From Shuttleworthia sp045545575 (GTDB taxonomy: Bacteria > Bacillota > Clostridia > Lachnospirales > Lachnospiraceae), in contig JAZQBE010000057.1 in assembly GCA_045545575.1 (NCBI GenBank), positions 1-51,182 on the forward strand: a DNA stretch of 51,182 bases, in the 5' to 3' direction. Position 1 is the first letter of the stretch. Every line of letters starts with the position of its first letter. Below, piece by piece: positions 23,477-31,814 of this stretch. Made by a program: the position numbers and the translations under genes. The notes below the pieces were generated by a model. That model saw nothing but the letters and a program-made list of their open reading frames with translations, searched no databases and was not told where the DNA came from.

Positions 23477-25074
23477 CAGTTCTTAAACAGGGTGCTTAAG
23501 ATGCCGCGGCCCAGGCTGGCGCCCACATTGCCGCCTAAGGTTTTGCCGAATTTGCCGAATTTGCCGCCTAAGGTTTTGCCCACTTCGCGGCCAACGGTGC
23601 CGACGATGCTGCTGCCCACAGATTTGGCGGCGCGCTTCTTTGCCGCCGCTTCTTTGGCTGCTTCCCGCTCGGCTTCCCGCTGGGCTTTTTCTTCTTCCTT
23701 CGCCTGTGCCTTTGCCTCGGCCTCCGCCAGTTTTGCGGCGGCGGCTTCTTCCGCGGCCTTTGCCTGTTCCGCTTCTTTTTCCAGGCCCATGCGCTCTAAG
23801 AATTCATAGGCGGAATCCGGGTCGTAACTGTTTGCATACTTTGTGTACAGCAGGCTTTCGTTGATGGTCATGCGGCGCTCGTCTTCCGTGATGGAGCCCA
23901 TGCGGCTCTTGGGCGGCAGGATGAACACCTTCTGGGCGATGCCGGGCACACCGTCATCTCCTAAGAAGGACACCACGGCTTCGCCGGTTCCTAAGCCTAA
24001 GATAGCCTCGTAAGTGTCAAACTCGGGATTGACGCGGTAGCTCTGAGCCGCAGCGCGAACAGCCTTCTGATCGGAGGGCGTGTAGGCGCGCAGAGCGTGC
24101 TGCACCTTGTTGCCTAACTGGGCCAGTACGCCGTCCGGGATATCCGAGGGGTTCTGGGTGCAGAAGTAGACGCCCACGCCCTTGGAGCGGATCAGCTTCA
24201 CCACCTGCTCCACCTTTTCTAAGAGGGTCTTCGGTGCACCGGAGAACAGCAGGTGAGCTTCGTCAAAGAAGAACACCAGCTTCGGCTTGCTTAAGTCGCC
24301 CACTTCCGGCAGGGTCTCAAACAGCTCGGACAGCATCCACAGCAGGAAGGTGGAATACAGCCGGCCGTCGTTGATTAGGCTGGAGGAATCCAAGATGTGC
24401 ATCATGCCCTTGCCGCCGGCGCCGGTGGCAAACCAGTCCGTCACGTTTAAGGCCGGCTCGCCGAAGAACACATCGCCGCCGTTCATTTCCAGGGCGACCA
24501 CAGCCCGGGTGATGGCGCCGATGGTCGCGGGGCTGATGCGGCCGTAATCCGCGGCGAAATCGTTGCGGTTTTCGTCCACATAGGCCAGCATGGCCTTTAA
24601 GTCTTTGGTGTCCACTAAGAGCAGGTCGTTGTCGTCTGCAATCTTAAAGACGATACCTAACACATCGGTCTGCAGATCGTTTAACTGCATGATACGGGCT
24701 AAAAGCAGGGGGCCCATTTCGGAAATGGTGGTGCGCAGCGGCACGCCGTTCTTTCCATAGATATCCCACAGGGTCACCGGATAGCCCTGATAGCTGAAAC
24801 CGGCTTCCGCCAGGCCGAAGCGGGCAATGCGCTCCTGCATGTTGGCGGAATCTTCACCTGCGGCCAGCATGCCGGCGATGTCGCCCTTCACGTCGGCTAA
24901 GAACACCGGCACACCCATGTCGGAAAAGGCTTCCGCCATCACCTTTAAGGTGATGGTTTTGCCGGTACCGGTGGCGCCGGCGATGAGGCCGTGGCGGTTG
25001 GCCATTCTCGGGAGAATATTGACGTGGCTGCCGTCCGCGGTGTTGCCCATCCAGATCAGATCGTTGTAAAGCAT
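23476..25074 (-). CDS. HerA/YjgR-like ATPase (DUF853)
   Basis: A 532-residue P-loop ATPase of the HerA-FtsK superfamily. Walker A is GATGTGKT (33-40), and Walker B is KPKLVFFFDEAHLLF with the following sensor GVYFCTQNPSDIPDGVLAQLGNKVQHALRA. The C-terminal 120 residues include an Ala/Glu/Lys-rich coiled coil (about 415-475; AAEEAAAAKLAEAEAKAQ) and a glycine-rich tail (GKFGKFGKTLGGNVGASLGRG). The YjgR/DUF853 family is widespread and poorly characterised, with a presumed DNA- or protein-translocation motor. No HerA nuclease partner is adjacent. Its stop is next to the tandem palindromes. Confidence 0.88.
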   Translation of the reverse strand: MLYNDLIWMGNTADGSHVNILPRMANRHGLIAGATGTGKTITLKVMAEAFSDMGVPVFLADVKGDIAGMLAAGEDSANMQERIARFGLAEAGFSYQGYPVTLWDIYGKNGVPLRTTISEMGPLLLARIMQLNDLQTDVLGIVFKIADDNDLLLVDTKDLKAMLAYVDENRNDFAADYGRISPATIGAITRAVVALEMNGGDVFFGEPALNVTDWFATGAGGKGMMHILDSSSLINDGRLYSTFLLWMLSELFETLPEVGDLSKPKLVFFFDEAHLLFSGAPKTLLEKVEQVVKLIRSKGVGVYFCTQNPSDIPDGVLAQLGNKVQHALRAYTPSDQKAVRAAAQSYRVNPEFDTYEAILGLGTGEAVVSFLGDDGVPGIAQKVFILPPKSRMGSITEDERRMTINESLLYTKYANSYDPDSAYEFLERMGLEKEAEQAKAAEEAAAAKLAEAEAKAQAKEEEKAQREAEREAAKEAAAKKRAAKSVGSSIVGTVGREVGKTLGGKFGKFGKTLGGNVGASLGRGILSTLFKN

Positions 25075-25134
25075 CGTGAAACCTTCCCTTCTTATATCTT
25101 TCTTACATGAAACGAAATACCCCTGTTCTGCGAA

Positions 25135-25162
25135 AAGGGACGCAAGCTTCCCTGCGTCCCTT
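25135..25162. terminator. Terminator after phosphoglucomutase
   Basis: AAGGGACGCA (25135-25144) and TGCGTCCCTT (25153-25162) form a perfect 10-base-pair stem with loop AGCTTCCC. A-run 25133-25136 gives a short T-run on the minus strand. It lies 21 bases beyond the phosphoglucomutase stop. Confidence 0.8.
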
Positions 25163-25183
25163 CCCCCTCATGTCTTCGCGGAT

Positions 25184-26866
25184 TTACGACAGAATCGGCT
25201 TCAAGGCCGCCGCAAGCGTTTCCTTCTTCGCCTGAGCCTCGGCCAGATCCGCGCCCTTCGTGGTGAAGTAGGTCTTGATCTTCGGCTCGGTGCCGGAGGG
25301 ACGTACCACCACAGTGGAGCCGTCTTCCAGGCTGTAGATTAAGACGTTGGAGGAGGGCAGGCCCGTCTCTTCCGGCTTGGTGTAGTCGGTAACCTTGGTC
25401 ACGGCGATGCCGGCGAATTCCTTCGGCGGATTCTCGCGCAGGCCGCTCATGATGGCGGCCATCTTGTCCATGCCGGTCAGGCCCGGGAACTCGTAGCTGT
25501 CCACGATGTTTAAGTAGCGGCCGTACTGAGCGTAGATTTCCTCTAAGCGCTGCTTGATGGAGGAACCGATGCTGCGGTAGTAGGCCGCCATTTCGCAGAT
25601 GAGCATGGAGCCGATAACGGCGTCCTTGTCGCGCACATACGGGCCGGCCAGATAGCCGTAGCTCTCTTCGAAGCCGAAGATGAAGCGGTCCACTTCGCCG
25701 GCGGCTTCCAGGTTCGCGATCTGGTCGCCGATCCACTTAAAGCCCGTCAGGACGCTGCGCAGCTCGACACCGTAGTGCTTCGCCACTTCGTCGGCCAGCG
25801 GCGTGGAAACGATGGACTTGACCGCCACCGGATTCGCGGGCATCGTGCCCTTCTCGATGCGGCCGGCGCAGATGTAGTCCAGAAGCAGGACGCCCATCTC
25901 GTTGCCGGAGACCAGCTCATAGCTGCCGTCCGGGCACTTCATGGCGATACCCACGCGGTCCGCGTCCGGGTCGGTGGCCAGCATCAGGTCGGCGCCTTCC
26001 TTCTTCGCCAGCTCCAGACCGTACTTTAACGCCTCGAAGATTTCCGGGTTCGGATAGGGCGCGGTGGAGAAGTAGCCGTTCGGATAGGCCTGCTCCGGAA
26101 CCACGGTCACATCCGTGATGCCGATATCCTTTAACACGCGGGAAACCGGAACTAAGCCGGTGCCGTTTAAGGGAGAGTACACCAGCTTTAAGCCGGCGGT
26201 CTTGCACAGACCCGGACGTACCTGGCGCTCTTCCACTGCTGCGTAGAAGGCATTCTTGCAGTCATCGCCCACGAAGCGGATCAGACCCTGATCCACGCCC
26301 TCGGCAAAGGACATGTACTTGGCGCCGCCTAAGATATCCGTCTTCTGGATTTCGTCATAAACGATGGCAGCCGCGTCGTCGGTCAGCTGGCAGCCGTCCG
26401 GGCCGTAGGCCTTGTAGCCGTTGTATTTCGCCGGGTTGTGGGAAGCGGTCACCATGATACCGGCGTTGCAGTTGTAGTAGCGGGTGGCAAAGGACAGGGC
26501 CGGAACGGGCATCAGCGCGTCGTAGATGCGCACTTTGATGCCGTTGGCCGCCAGAACGCAGGCGGCGTCCATGGCGAAGATGTTGCCCTTGATACGGCTG
26601 TCGTAGCTGATCGCCACCGTCTGCGTGCCGCCCTGGGTTTTGACCCAGTTGGCCACGCCCTGCGTTGCCTGACGCACCACCCAGATGTTCATGCGGTTCG
26701 TGCCGGCGCCGACCGTGCCGCGCAGACCCGCCGTGCCGAATTTCAAGGCCACAGCGAAGCGATCCTTGATTTCCTCGTCGTTCCCCTCGATTTTGCGAAG
26801 CTCGGTCTCCAGATCGAAATCCAGAAGATCGGCCGCCAGCCAGCGCTTATACTCGTCCTGATACAT
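25184..26866 (-). CDS. Phosphoglucomutase / phosphomannomutase
   Basis: A 560-residue alpha-D-phosphohexomutase interconverting hexose 1- and 6-phosphates. Seen are the phosphoserine loop TASHNP (Ser142), the metal loop ATDPDADRVG, the sugar-binding EESYG segment (FGFEESYGYLAG) and the phosphate-binding RPSGTEPK near the C-terminus. Length and order match the PgcA-type enzymes of Firmicutes. The start is ATG 26866 with GGAAGGAGA upstream; a frame extending to 27013 would overlap the divergent promoter region. It links glucose-1-phosphate or mannose-1-phosphate pools to glycolysis, which fits the glycan-degrading neighbourhood and the manC gene at 37519. Confidence 0.94.
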   Translation of the reverse strand: MYQDEYKRWLAADLLDFDLETELRKIEGNDEEIKDRFAVALKFGTAGLRGTVGAGTNRMNIWVVRQATQGVANWVKTQGGTQTVAISYDSRIKGNIFAMDAACVLAANGIKVRIYDALMPVPALSFATRYYNCNAGIMVTASHNPAKYNGYKAYGPDGCQLTDDAAAIVYDEIQKTDILGGAKYMSFAEGVDQGLIRFVGDDCKNAFYAAVEERQVRPGLCKTAGLKLVYSPLNGTGLVPVSRVLKDIGITDVTVVPEQAYPNGYFSTAPYPNPEIFEALKYGLELAKKEGADLMLATDPDADRVGIAMKCPDGSYELVSGNEMGVLLLDYICAGRIEKGTMPANPVAVKSIVSTPLADEVAKHYGVELRSVLTGFKWIGDQIANLEAAGEVDRFIFGFEESYGYLAGPYVRDKDAVIGSMLICEMAAYYRSIGSSIKQRLEEIYAQYGRYLNIVDSYEFPGLTGMDKMAAIMSGLRENPPKEFAGIAVTKVTDYTKPEETGLPSSNVLIYSLEDGSTVVVRPSGTEPKIKTYFTTKGADLAEAQAKKETLAAALKPILS

Positions 26867-26976
26867 CTTGTCTCCTTCCCATTTAAAACCCCTGTGTAAA
26901 ATGAGCCGTGCCCCGTTTGAAGGGCCGCACTTTTCTCTAATGATAATAGTATATCCCACCGTACCGAAGAAAAAAA

Positions 26977-27005
26977 GTGACAGATTGATTTTTTTATGGT
27001 ATTGT
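26977..27005 (+). promoter_or_regulatory. Predicted promoter of the TetR gene
   Basis: GTGACA (26977-26982) and TATTGT (27000-27005) are separated by 17 bases in an AT-rich divergent intergenic region, 86 bases before the TetR start. The minus-strand side of the same region (TATACT near 26950) may serve phosphoglucomutase. Autoregulation by the TetR protein is plausible but no operator dyad was recognised. Confidence 0.45.
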
Positions 27006-27090
27006 TCACTCAACGTTTTTTATTGCGGAATGCGCAAAAGATCCGTTGCCTTCGACTCTGTCAGTTTTGTTTTTAAGAGGAGAACGTCCC

Positions 27091-27633
27091 ATGAAGCGCA
27101 CCGAAGAACGAATCATCCGCACCTATGAGCAGCTGCTTACCGAAATTCCCTTTCACCAGATCACCGTCCGGAATATCGCGGAAAGCTGCGGCATCAACCA
27201 CAACACCTTCTATTACTATTTTCGAAACATCAACGATCTGAACCGGCATCTGCTCGCCCTGCAGCTCGAAAAAGCAAAAGAACTCGCCGCGCAGAAAACC
27301 GGCCGTCACGCCGCTCTCGAACTGCTCGTGAACGATCTTGTGATGCACAAAAACGCCATCCTGAACCTGTTCCACAACATGGACCTGCATGTGTTCATGG
27401 ACACCATGGAGCAGACGACCAACTCCCTCGCCGCCGCATATGTGGAAAACAGCGAATACACCAGCCGGTTTCCCGTCACGGACCGCCAGACCATGGTCCG
27501 CTTCTACAAAGTCTTCCTGTTCGGCCTGCTGATGGAATGGTTCCGCAGCGAAATGGATTACGATCTGGTCGCACACATCCACGACATCGAAGCCCTCGGG
27601 AAAACCTTCCTGTCCGGCGCGCAGCACCTGTAA
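27091..27633 (+). CDS. TetR/AcrR family transcriptional regulator
   Basis: A 180-residue regulator with an N-terminal TetR helix-turn-helix (about 5-55; IIRTYEQLLTEIPFHQITVRNIAESCGINHNTFYYYFRNINDL) and an all-helical C-terminal ligand or dimer domain resembling TetR_C_7-type regulators. The start is ATG 27091 with AGAGGAGA 8 bases upstream; the in-frame TTG-like start at 27046 is not supported. It is divergent from phosphoglucomutase and convergent with the GPH transporter, sharing a bidirectional terminator with the latter. The target is unknown. Confidence 0.88.
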   Translation: MKRTEERIIRTYEQLLTEIPFHQITVRNIAESCGINHNTFYYYFRNINDLNRHLLALQLEKAKELAAQKTGRHAALELLVNDLVMHKNAILNLFHNMDLHVFMDTMEQTTNSLAAAYVENSEYTSRFPVTDRQTMVRFYKVFLFGLLMEWFRSEMDYDLVAHIHDIEALGKTFLSGAQHL

Positions 27634-27670
27634 ACCGAAACCCGTTCCCCGCCGGCATCCTTCGTCACAA

Positions 27671-27708
27671 AAAGCCCTTTGCACACCCTGCGGCGTGCAA
27701 AGGGCTTT
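27671..27708. terminator. Bidirectional terminator between tetR and the GPH gene
   Basis: AAAGCCCTTTGCAC (27671-27684) and GTGCAAAGGGCTTT (27695-27708) form a perfect 14-base-pair stem. It lies between two convergent genes and has A/T-rich stem bases on both sides. Confidence 0.9.
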
Positions 27709-27726
27709 CGCTTTGCCCGGAAAACG

Positions 27727-29202
27727 TCAGGCCCGGTGCGCTTCCAGTTCGGCGCAGATCCGGTCGTACTCTTCTTCGTCGATCCGGTATTTCCGGATGT
27801 AGAGCAGATAGGAAATCAGCAGCAGAATCCACGATCCGATGGTCAGCACCAGCAGCAGACCGCGGGTCTGCAGCGGCGTCGCCGACGCGATGACGGCGTC
27901 GATCGATTCCAGCTTGGCGGCTTCCGTAATCGTGCCTGCCGCCGCCTGGCTTTCCAGGTCGGCGATCTGGTTCGTGTAATTGGTCACGCGGAAGATCAGA
28001 TACGTGCCGGAAGTCACCAGCACCACCAGCGCCGACGCGAGCTTCGTCAGAAACGGCCGCAGAGACGCGATCACCGCCTCGTCGCGCGTGCCGAATTTAT
28101 ACTCGTTGTATTCCACCGTATTCAGGATGGAAATCATCATGATCAGGTAGTAGCCGTACTGGCCGAACATGCCGAACATGAAGCCGATGGTGAAGATCCA
28201 GAACTTGACCATGGACGTCGGCATCAGAAGCCCCGACAGCAGCATGACGGCGTAGCCCGCCGAGCCGGCCGCGGCCATGATGCCCATCAGCTTCTTGCGG
28301 TGTACCGCGCGGGAAATGGCGGGATAGCAGATCATCAGCACCGCCGTGATCGCCGTGCCCACCGTGGTAAACAGCGAGTACAGGCCGCCGCGGTAGCCAT
28401 ATTCGAAGTAGATGTACGTGGAGCCGATTCCGCCTAAGACCACGTTGTTGCCCACCTGCTGGATCAGGAAGATCAGCGCGATCCACATCAGCTGGTCGTT
28501 GCGGGCAATCGTTTTCACGATGGCGGGGAGGCTTAAGGCCGGCCGCTTTTCCGACACCGGTTCGTCTCTGCGCTCCTGCACGCCGAAGATGGTCAGCATC
28601 AGAAATGCCGGCGACAGGATGCTGACGATGATCGCAATCCGGCCGTAGGCCGACGCGGCGTTTCCGCCTAAGGCCAGGCCGCCGGCGGTCAGCATCGGAA
28701 TCAGCATGCCGGCTAAGGTACCGCCGATGCCGGCGCACAGCGTCGCCCGGGACGTGTACTGGTTGCGCGCGTCGGCGTCGCTGCCCAGCGCGGGAATCAT
28801 GCCCCAGTAAGAGATGTCGTGCATCGTGTAGGTGATGCTGAACGCGAAATAGAACACGGCAAAGGCGGCGATAAAGGCCCAGCCCTGCAGCTTCGTGTTG
28901 AAAATGAAGATGACGACGACGGACGTGCTTAAGATGCCCGCCATCTGCCACGGCTTGAACTTGCCCCAGCGGCTTCGGGTGTTCTCGATGATGTTGCCCA
29001 TGATGGGGTCGTTGATGGCGTCAAACACCCGGGCGATCACCATGATCGCCGTGATCGCCGCCAGCTGCGCCCCCGAGGGCGAACGCGTGAAAATCACGTA
29101 GGTCAGCAGGAAATTGTTGACCAGGTTGTAGATCATATCGCGGCCGATGGTTCCCGGCGGAAACATCAGCATATTGCGTTTCTGTCTTTGCTGTTCGTTC
29201 AT
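27727..29202 (-). CDS. GPH-family sugar:cation symporter (first)
   Basis: A 491-residue polytopic membrane protein of the glycoside-pentoside-hexuronide family (MFS_2). Visible hallmarks are FDAINDPIMGNIIENTRSRWGKFKPW (the conserved cytoplasmic loop after helix 2), FSITYTMHDISYWGMIPAL and 12 hydrophobic segments. It imports a sugar or glycoside with H+ or Na+. The start ATG at 29202 has GGGAGGAG overlapping the end of the lipoprotein gene 4 bases upstream, implying coupled translation. It closes a long one-strand gene run that contains a second GPH symporter at 31815. Its substrate cannot be assigned from sequence. Confidence 0.9.
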   Translation of the reverse strand: MNEQQRQKRNMLMFPPGTIGRDMIYNLVNNFLLTYVIFTRSPSGAQLAAITAIMVIARVFDAINDPIMGNIIENTRSRWGKFKPWQMAGILSTSVVVIFIFNTKLQGWAFIAAFAVFYFAFSITYTMHDISYWGMIPALGSDADARNQYTSRATLCAGIGGTLAGMLIPMLTAGGLALGGNAASAYGRIAIIVSILSPAFLMLTIFGVQERRDEPVSEKRPALSLPAIVKTIARNDQLMWIALIFLIQQVGNNVVLGGIGSTYIYFEYGYRGGLYSLFTTVGTAITAVLMICYPAISRAVHRKKLMGIMAAAGSAGYAVMLLSGLLMPTSMVKFWIFTIGFMFGMFGQYGYYLIMMISILNTVEYNEYKFGTRDEAVIASLRPFLTKLASALVVLVTSGTYLIFRVTNYTNQIADLESQAAAGTITEAAKLESIDAVIASATPLQTRGLLLVLTIGSWILLLISYLLYIRKYRIDEEEYDRICAELEAHRA

Positions 29203-29205
29203 TCC

Positions 29206-29772
29206 TTACTCCTCCCGAAGCGGCGCCTCGAAGGTAACCCGGTAGGTCCCGCCTTCCGTGCCGTCGGAAAAAAGCGTGTGATGGCTGATGGTGTACGTTT
29301 CCGATCCAGCCGGCACCTCATAGATTAACAGACCGGTGCGCTCCTCTTCCGGTTCGAGTTCGTATTCGTAGGGGAGCACCCAGTCGTAGTCAAACTTGCC
29401 TTTGCCGATCAAAGGATCCGCGGTCTCACCCGCTTTTCCCCAGTCCGCCTGGAAATCCGTGTCATACAGCGGGATCACGTCGCGGTGGGTGTTTTTGACC
29501 GTCACATTGGCAATCAGGTAGACATAGCCTTCCTGCGGAATCGTCGTGCCGATAAACCGGCTCGTCCAGGCCTCCTCGACCACGAAGCTGTAAAACTCCG
29601 TCTGCATGACGTCCTTCAGGCCGCCCTCCAGAAGAACCGCTTCCTCCGGCTCTTCTTCCATGCCCGGCACGGCGATGTTCGCATCTTCGAGCGCGGTGGT
29701 AAAGAACTCTCCGCAGCCCGAAAGAAGGGTCGCTGACAGCAGAACCGCTGCCAGCCATCCTGCTTTTTTCAT
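29206..29772 (-). CDS. Lipoprotein with DUF4352-like immunoglobulin-type domain
   Basis: A 188-residue secreted lipoprotein. The signal peptide MKKAGWLAAVLLSATLLSGC ends in lipobox LLSGC, with the lipidated cysteine at residue 20. The mature part has a beta-rich segment (EGYVYLIANVTVKNTHRDVIPLYDTDFQADW) resembling the Ig-like DUF4352 family found in Gram-positive lipoproteins. It could help substrate capture or envelope function for the adjacent GPH symporter, whose gene begins 3 bases further on, but that is inference. The ATG at 29772 is chosen because it starts the signal peptide; the longer frame adds a highly basic stretch overlapping the upstream gene's end. Confidence 0.75.
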   Translation of the reverse strand: MKKAGWLAAVLLSATLLSGCGEFFTTALEDANIAVPGMEEEPEEAVLLEGGLKDVMQTEFYSFVVEEAWTSRFIGTTIPQEGYVYLIANVTVKNTHRDVIPLYDTDFQADWGKAGETADPLIGKGKFDYDWVLPYEYELEPEEERTGLLIYEVPAGSETYTISHHTLFSDGTEGGTYRVTFEAPLREE

Positions 29773-29785
29773 CTTACGCTTCCTC

Positions 29786-30007
29786 TTACTCTTTCTCGGA
29801 CAGGGACGCCAGCGCATTCTTGATCTGCTCCAGGATATCGCCGCTTAACGCATCCTTCGCGTAGCCCTTGATCTGGTTGATGCTCATCGTAAGACCGTTC
29901 ACCATCGGGTTGGACACCAGCGCCGGCGCGATCTTCTCCAGCAGCGCCTTCGCCTGCGGATCCGCCAGGATGTCCTTGATCGGGGTATCAAGATCAAACT
30001 TTGCCAT
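29786..30007 (-). CDS. Small helical protein, function unknown
   Basis: A 73-residue, probably all-alpha protein: MAKFDLDTPIKDILADPQAKALLEKIAPALVSNPMV is represented by an N-terminal FDLDTPIKDIL, a central LEKIAPAL-SNP and a C-terminal amphipathic helix. There is no signal peptide. From memory, closely similar segments occur as C-terminal tails on Clostridial glycosidases and esterases, where they are of unknown role; here it stands alone. An AGGAGGAACAAGAA-type ribosome binding site precedes ATG 30007. It lies 13 bases upstream of the lipoprotein and 63 downstream of the aminotransferase. It may be an accessory or docking module for an enzyme of this operon. Confidence 0.75.
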   Translation of the reverse strand: MAKFDLDTPIKDILADPQAKALLEKIAPALVSNPMVNGLTMSINQIKGYAKDALSGDILEQIKNALASLSEKE

Positions 30008-30070
30008 TTCTTGTTCCTCCTCTTTTTCGTTTTAATGAATCCAACAACACGGCGATGGCCGTGCAGAAAC

Positions 30071-31270
30071 CTATTCTCTGCGCCGTGGATAGCACTCTTC
30101 CACAAACCTCTTCAGCACCGGGATCGACCGCTTTACCTTCTCGGTATCGATGCAGTAGGCCATACGGAAATACCCCGGCACGCCGAAGCCGTCCGAGGGC
30201 ACGAGGATCAGGTCGTAGTCCCGGGCCTTTTTGCAGAACGCCACGGCGTCTTCTTCCAGTGCCTTCGGGAAAATGTAAAACGTCCCGCCCGGGCGCACCA
30301 CCTCGAAGCCGAGCTCCGTCAGGGCGTCGTACAGAAGGTTCGCGTTCGTCTCGTAGACGGACAGGTCGCTGGTTTCGTCGATGCAGGCCGCCATGGCCAG
30401 CTGCGCCGTCGACGAAGGGCAGTTGTGCCCGATGCCGCGGCTGATCTGTCCGCACATCGCGCAGAGCAGATCGCTGTCCTTCGCGCGCGGCGAAATCGCC
30501 ACGTAGCCGATACGCTCGCCGGGAACCGACAGGCTCTTCGAAAACGAATAGCAGGTCAGGGTATTGTCGTAGTACACCGCCGGATACGGCGCCTGTTTTC
30601 CGTCGAACACGATCTCGCGGTAGGGCTCGTCGCTGATCAGGAAGATCTCATGACCGTACTGCTTCTCGCGCTCCGACAGAAGCGCCGCAAGCCTTTGGAG
30701 CGTCTCCTCGGAATACACGATGCCGGACGGATTGTTCGGGCTGTTGATCAGCACCGCCGCGACCTTTTCCGTCAGCATGCCGGAAAGGGCTTCGAAGTTG
30801 ATCTGGAAGCCCGCCGTGTCCGCCGGAACCACCGTAAGACGCGCCCCGGTTTCGTTGACGTAGGGGCGGTACTCCGGGAAGAAGGGCGCAAAGGTCAGCA
30901 CCTCGTCCCCCGGGACGGTCACAGCGCGCACCGCGTGGGCGATGGCGCCGGCCGCGCCGGACGTCGGGAAGATGTGCTGCGGGCCGTAATTCATGCCGAA
31001 GCGGCGGTTTAAGCTGTCGGCCACCGCCTGCTTCACGGACGGGATGCCAAGAGACGGGCTGTAACCGTGAATCGTCATCGGGTCCGCCGTCTCGTAGAGG
31101 TCGATCACAGTTCTGGTGTAGCTGTCCGGGCAGGGCACGGACGGGTTGCCGAGGCTGTAGTCAAATACGTTTTCGTAGCCGATTTCGGCGCCGCGCGCCG
31201 TCGCGTATTCGGAGAGCTCGCGGATCACCGATTTCGCGTTCAGCATCTCCTTAAAGTGCGGATTGATCAT
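30071..31270 (-). CDS. PLP-dependent class I/II aminotransferase
   Basis: A 399-residue fold-type I enzyme. Visible are SLGNPSVPCPDSY, IFPTSGAAGAIAHAV (phosphate-binding turn), INSPNNPSGIVYS, LISDEPYRE with the PLP-pairing Asp, and the Schiff-base Lys245 in SFSKSLSVPGERIGY, followed by the substrate-binding arginine near RPGGTFYIFP. The SLGNPS start is common in the branch of AspC-like aminotransferases annotated only as aminotransferase class I. Substrate unknown. It is part of the long gene run, 35 bases downstream of a small membrane protein. Amino-sugar, amino-acid or keto-acid roles remain open. Confidence 0.9.
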   Translation of the reverse strand: MINPHFKEMLNAKSVIRELSEYATARGAEIGYENVFDYSLGNPSVPCPDSYTRTVIDLYETADPMTIHGYSPSLGIPSVKQAVADSLNRRFGMNYGPQHIFPTSGAAGAIAHAVRAVTVPGDEVLTFAPFFPEYRPYVNETGARLTVVPADTAGFQINFEALSGMLTEKVAAVLINSPNNPSGIVYSEETLQRLAALLSEREKQYGHEIFLISDEPYREIVFDGKQAPYPAVYYDNTLTCYSFSKSLSVPGERIGYVAISPRAKDSDLLCAMCGQISRGIGHNCPSSTAQLAMAACIDETSDLSVYETNANLLYDALTELGFEVVRPGGTFYIFPKALEEDAVAFCKKARDYDLILVPSDGFGVPGYFRMAYCIDTEKVKRSIPVLKRFVEECYPRRRE

Positions 31271-31305
31271 GTTCTTCTTTTCCTCTTACTGCTTTCGGTC
31301 TGTTC

Positions 31306-31770
31306 TTACCGGGGAAGGGCTCCGGTCTCCTGGAAATCCTTGTAGTTTTTGCGCGCCTTGTACGTGTAGACGACAGCGAGCGCGCCCGCAACAACCCACA
31401 GCCAGCCGTTCGGAAGACCCGCCGCGATCAGCGCCACCAGGAATTCGATCACCGCCACCACGAGAATGGCAATGCCGAAGCCAAGCCGCTTCGTGAGATG
31501 AAGCCCGAGGGCCAGCGCAAGCAGGATGATGCCGTCGATCGAGCCCAGCGGCTGTCCGCCGATCAGTGATACCAGAATCGTCAGGCCGGCGCAGAAATAG
31601 CAGAGGATGGCCGTCGCGGTGATCCCCTTCTTCTGCTTCAGGTCAAAGAAATTCACGAAGTCCTTGAAGGGGATGTCCTTCGGCGGAACCGGCGCCGCTT
31701 CCGGCGCGGTTTCCGGCACGGCTTCCGGTGCAGCTTCCGGCATATACTCATTCAGCTTCTCTTCACTCAT
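31306..31770 (-). CDS. Small membrane protein with Ala/Pro/Glu-rich N-terminus
   Basis: A 154-residue protein. The first 30 residues are a low-complexity Pro-Glu-Ala repeat (PEAAPEAVPETAPEAAP), followed by an amphipathic link and three or four hydrophobic segments (about 48-70, 74-90, 94-118, 120-136). I do not recognise the family. The repeat is probably cytoplasmic and could be a flexible tether. It lies between the GPH symporter at 31815 and the aminotransferase with gaps of 44 and 35 bases, so it is in the same transcription unit. Confidence 0.8.
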   Translation of the reverse strand: MSEEKLNEYMPEAAPEAVPETAPEAAPVPPKDIPFKDFVNFFDLKQKKGITATAILCYFCAGLTILVSLIGGQPLGSIDGIILLALALGLHLTKRLGFGIAILVVAVIEFLVALIAAGLPNGWLWVVAGALAVVYTYKARKNYKDFQETGALPR

Positions 31771-31814
31771 TCAGGGACTCCTTTCAAATCAAAAACAAAA
31801 ACATAAAACCCCGC

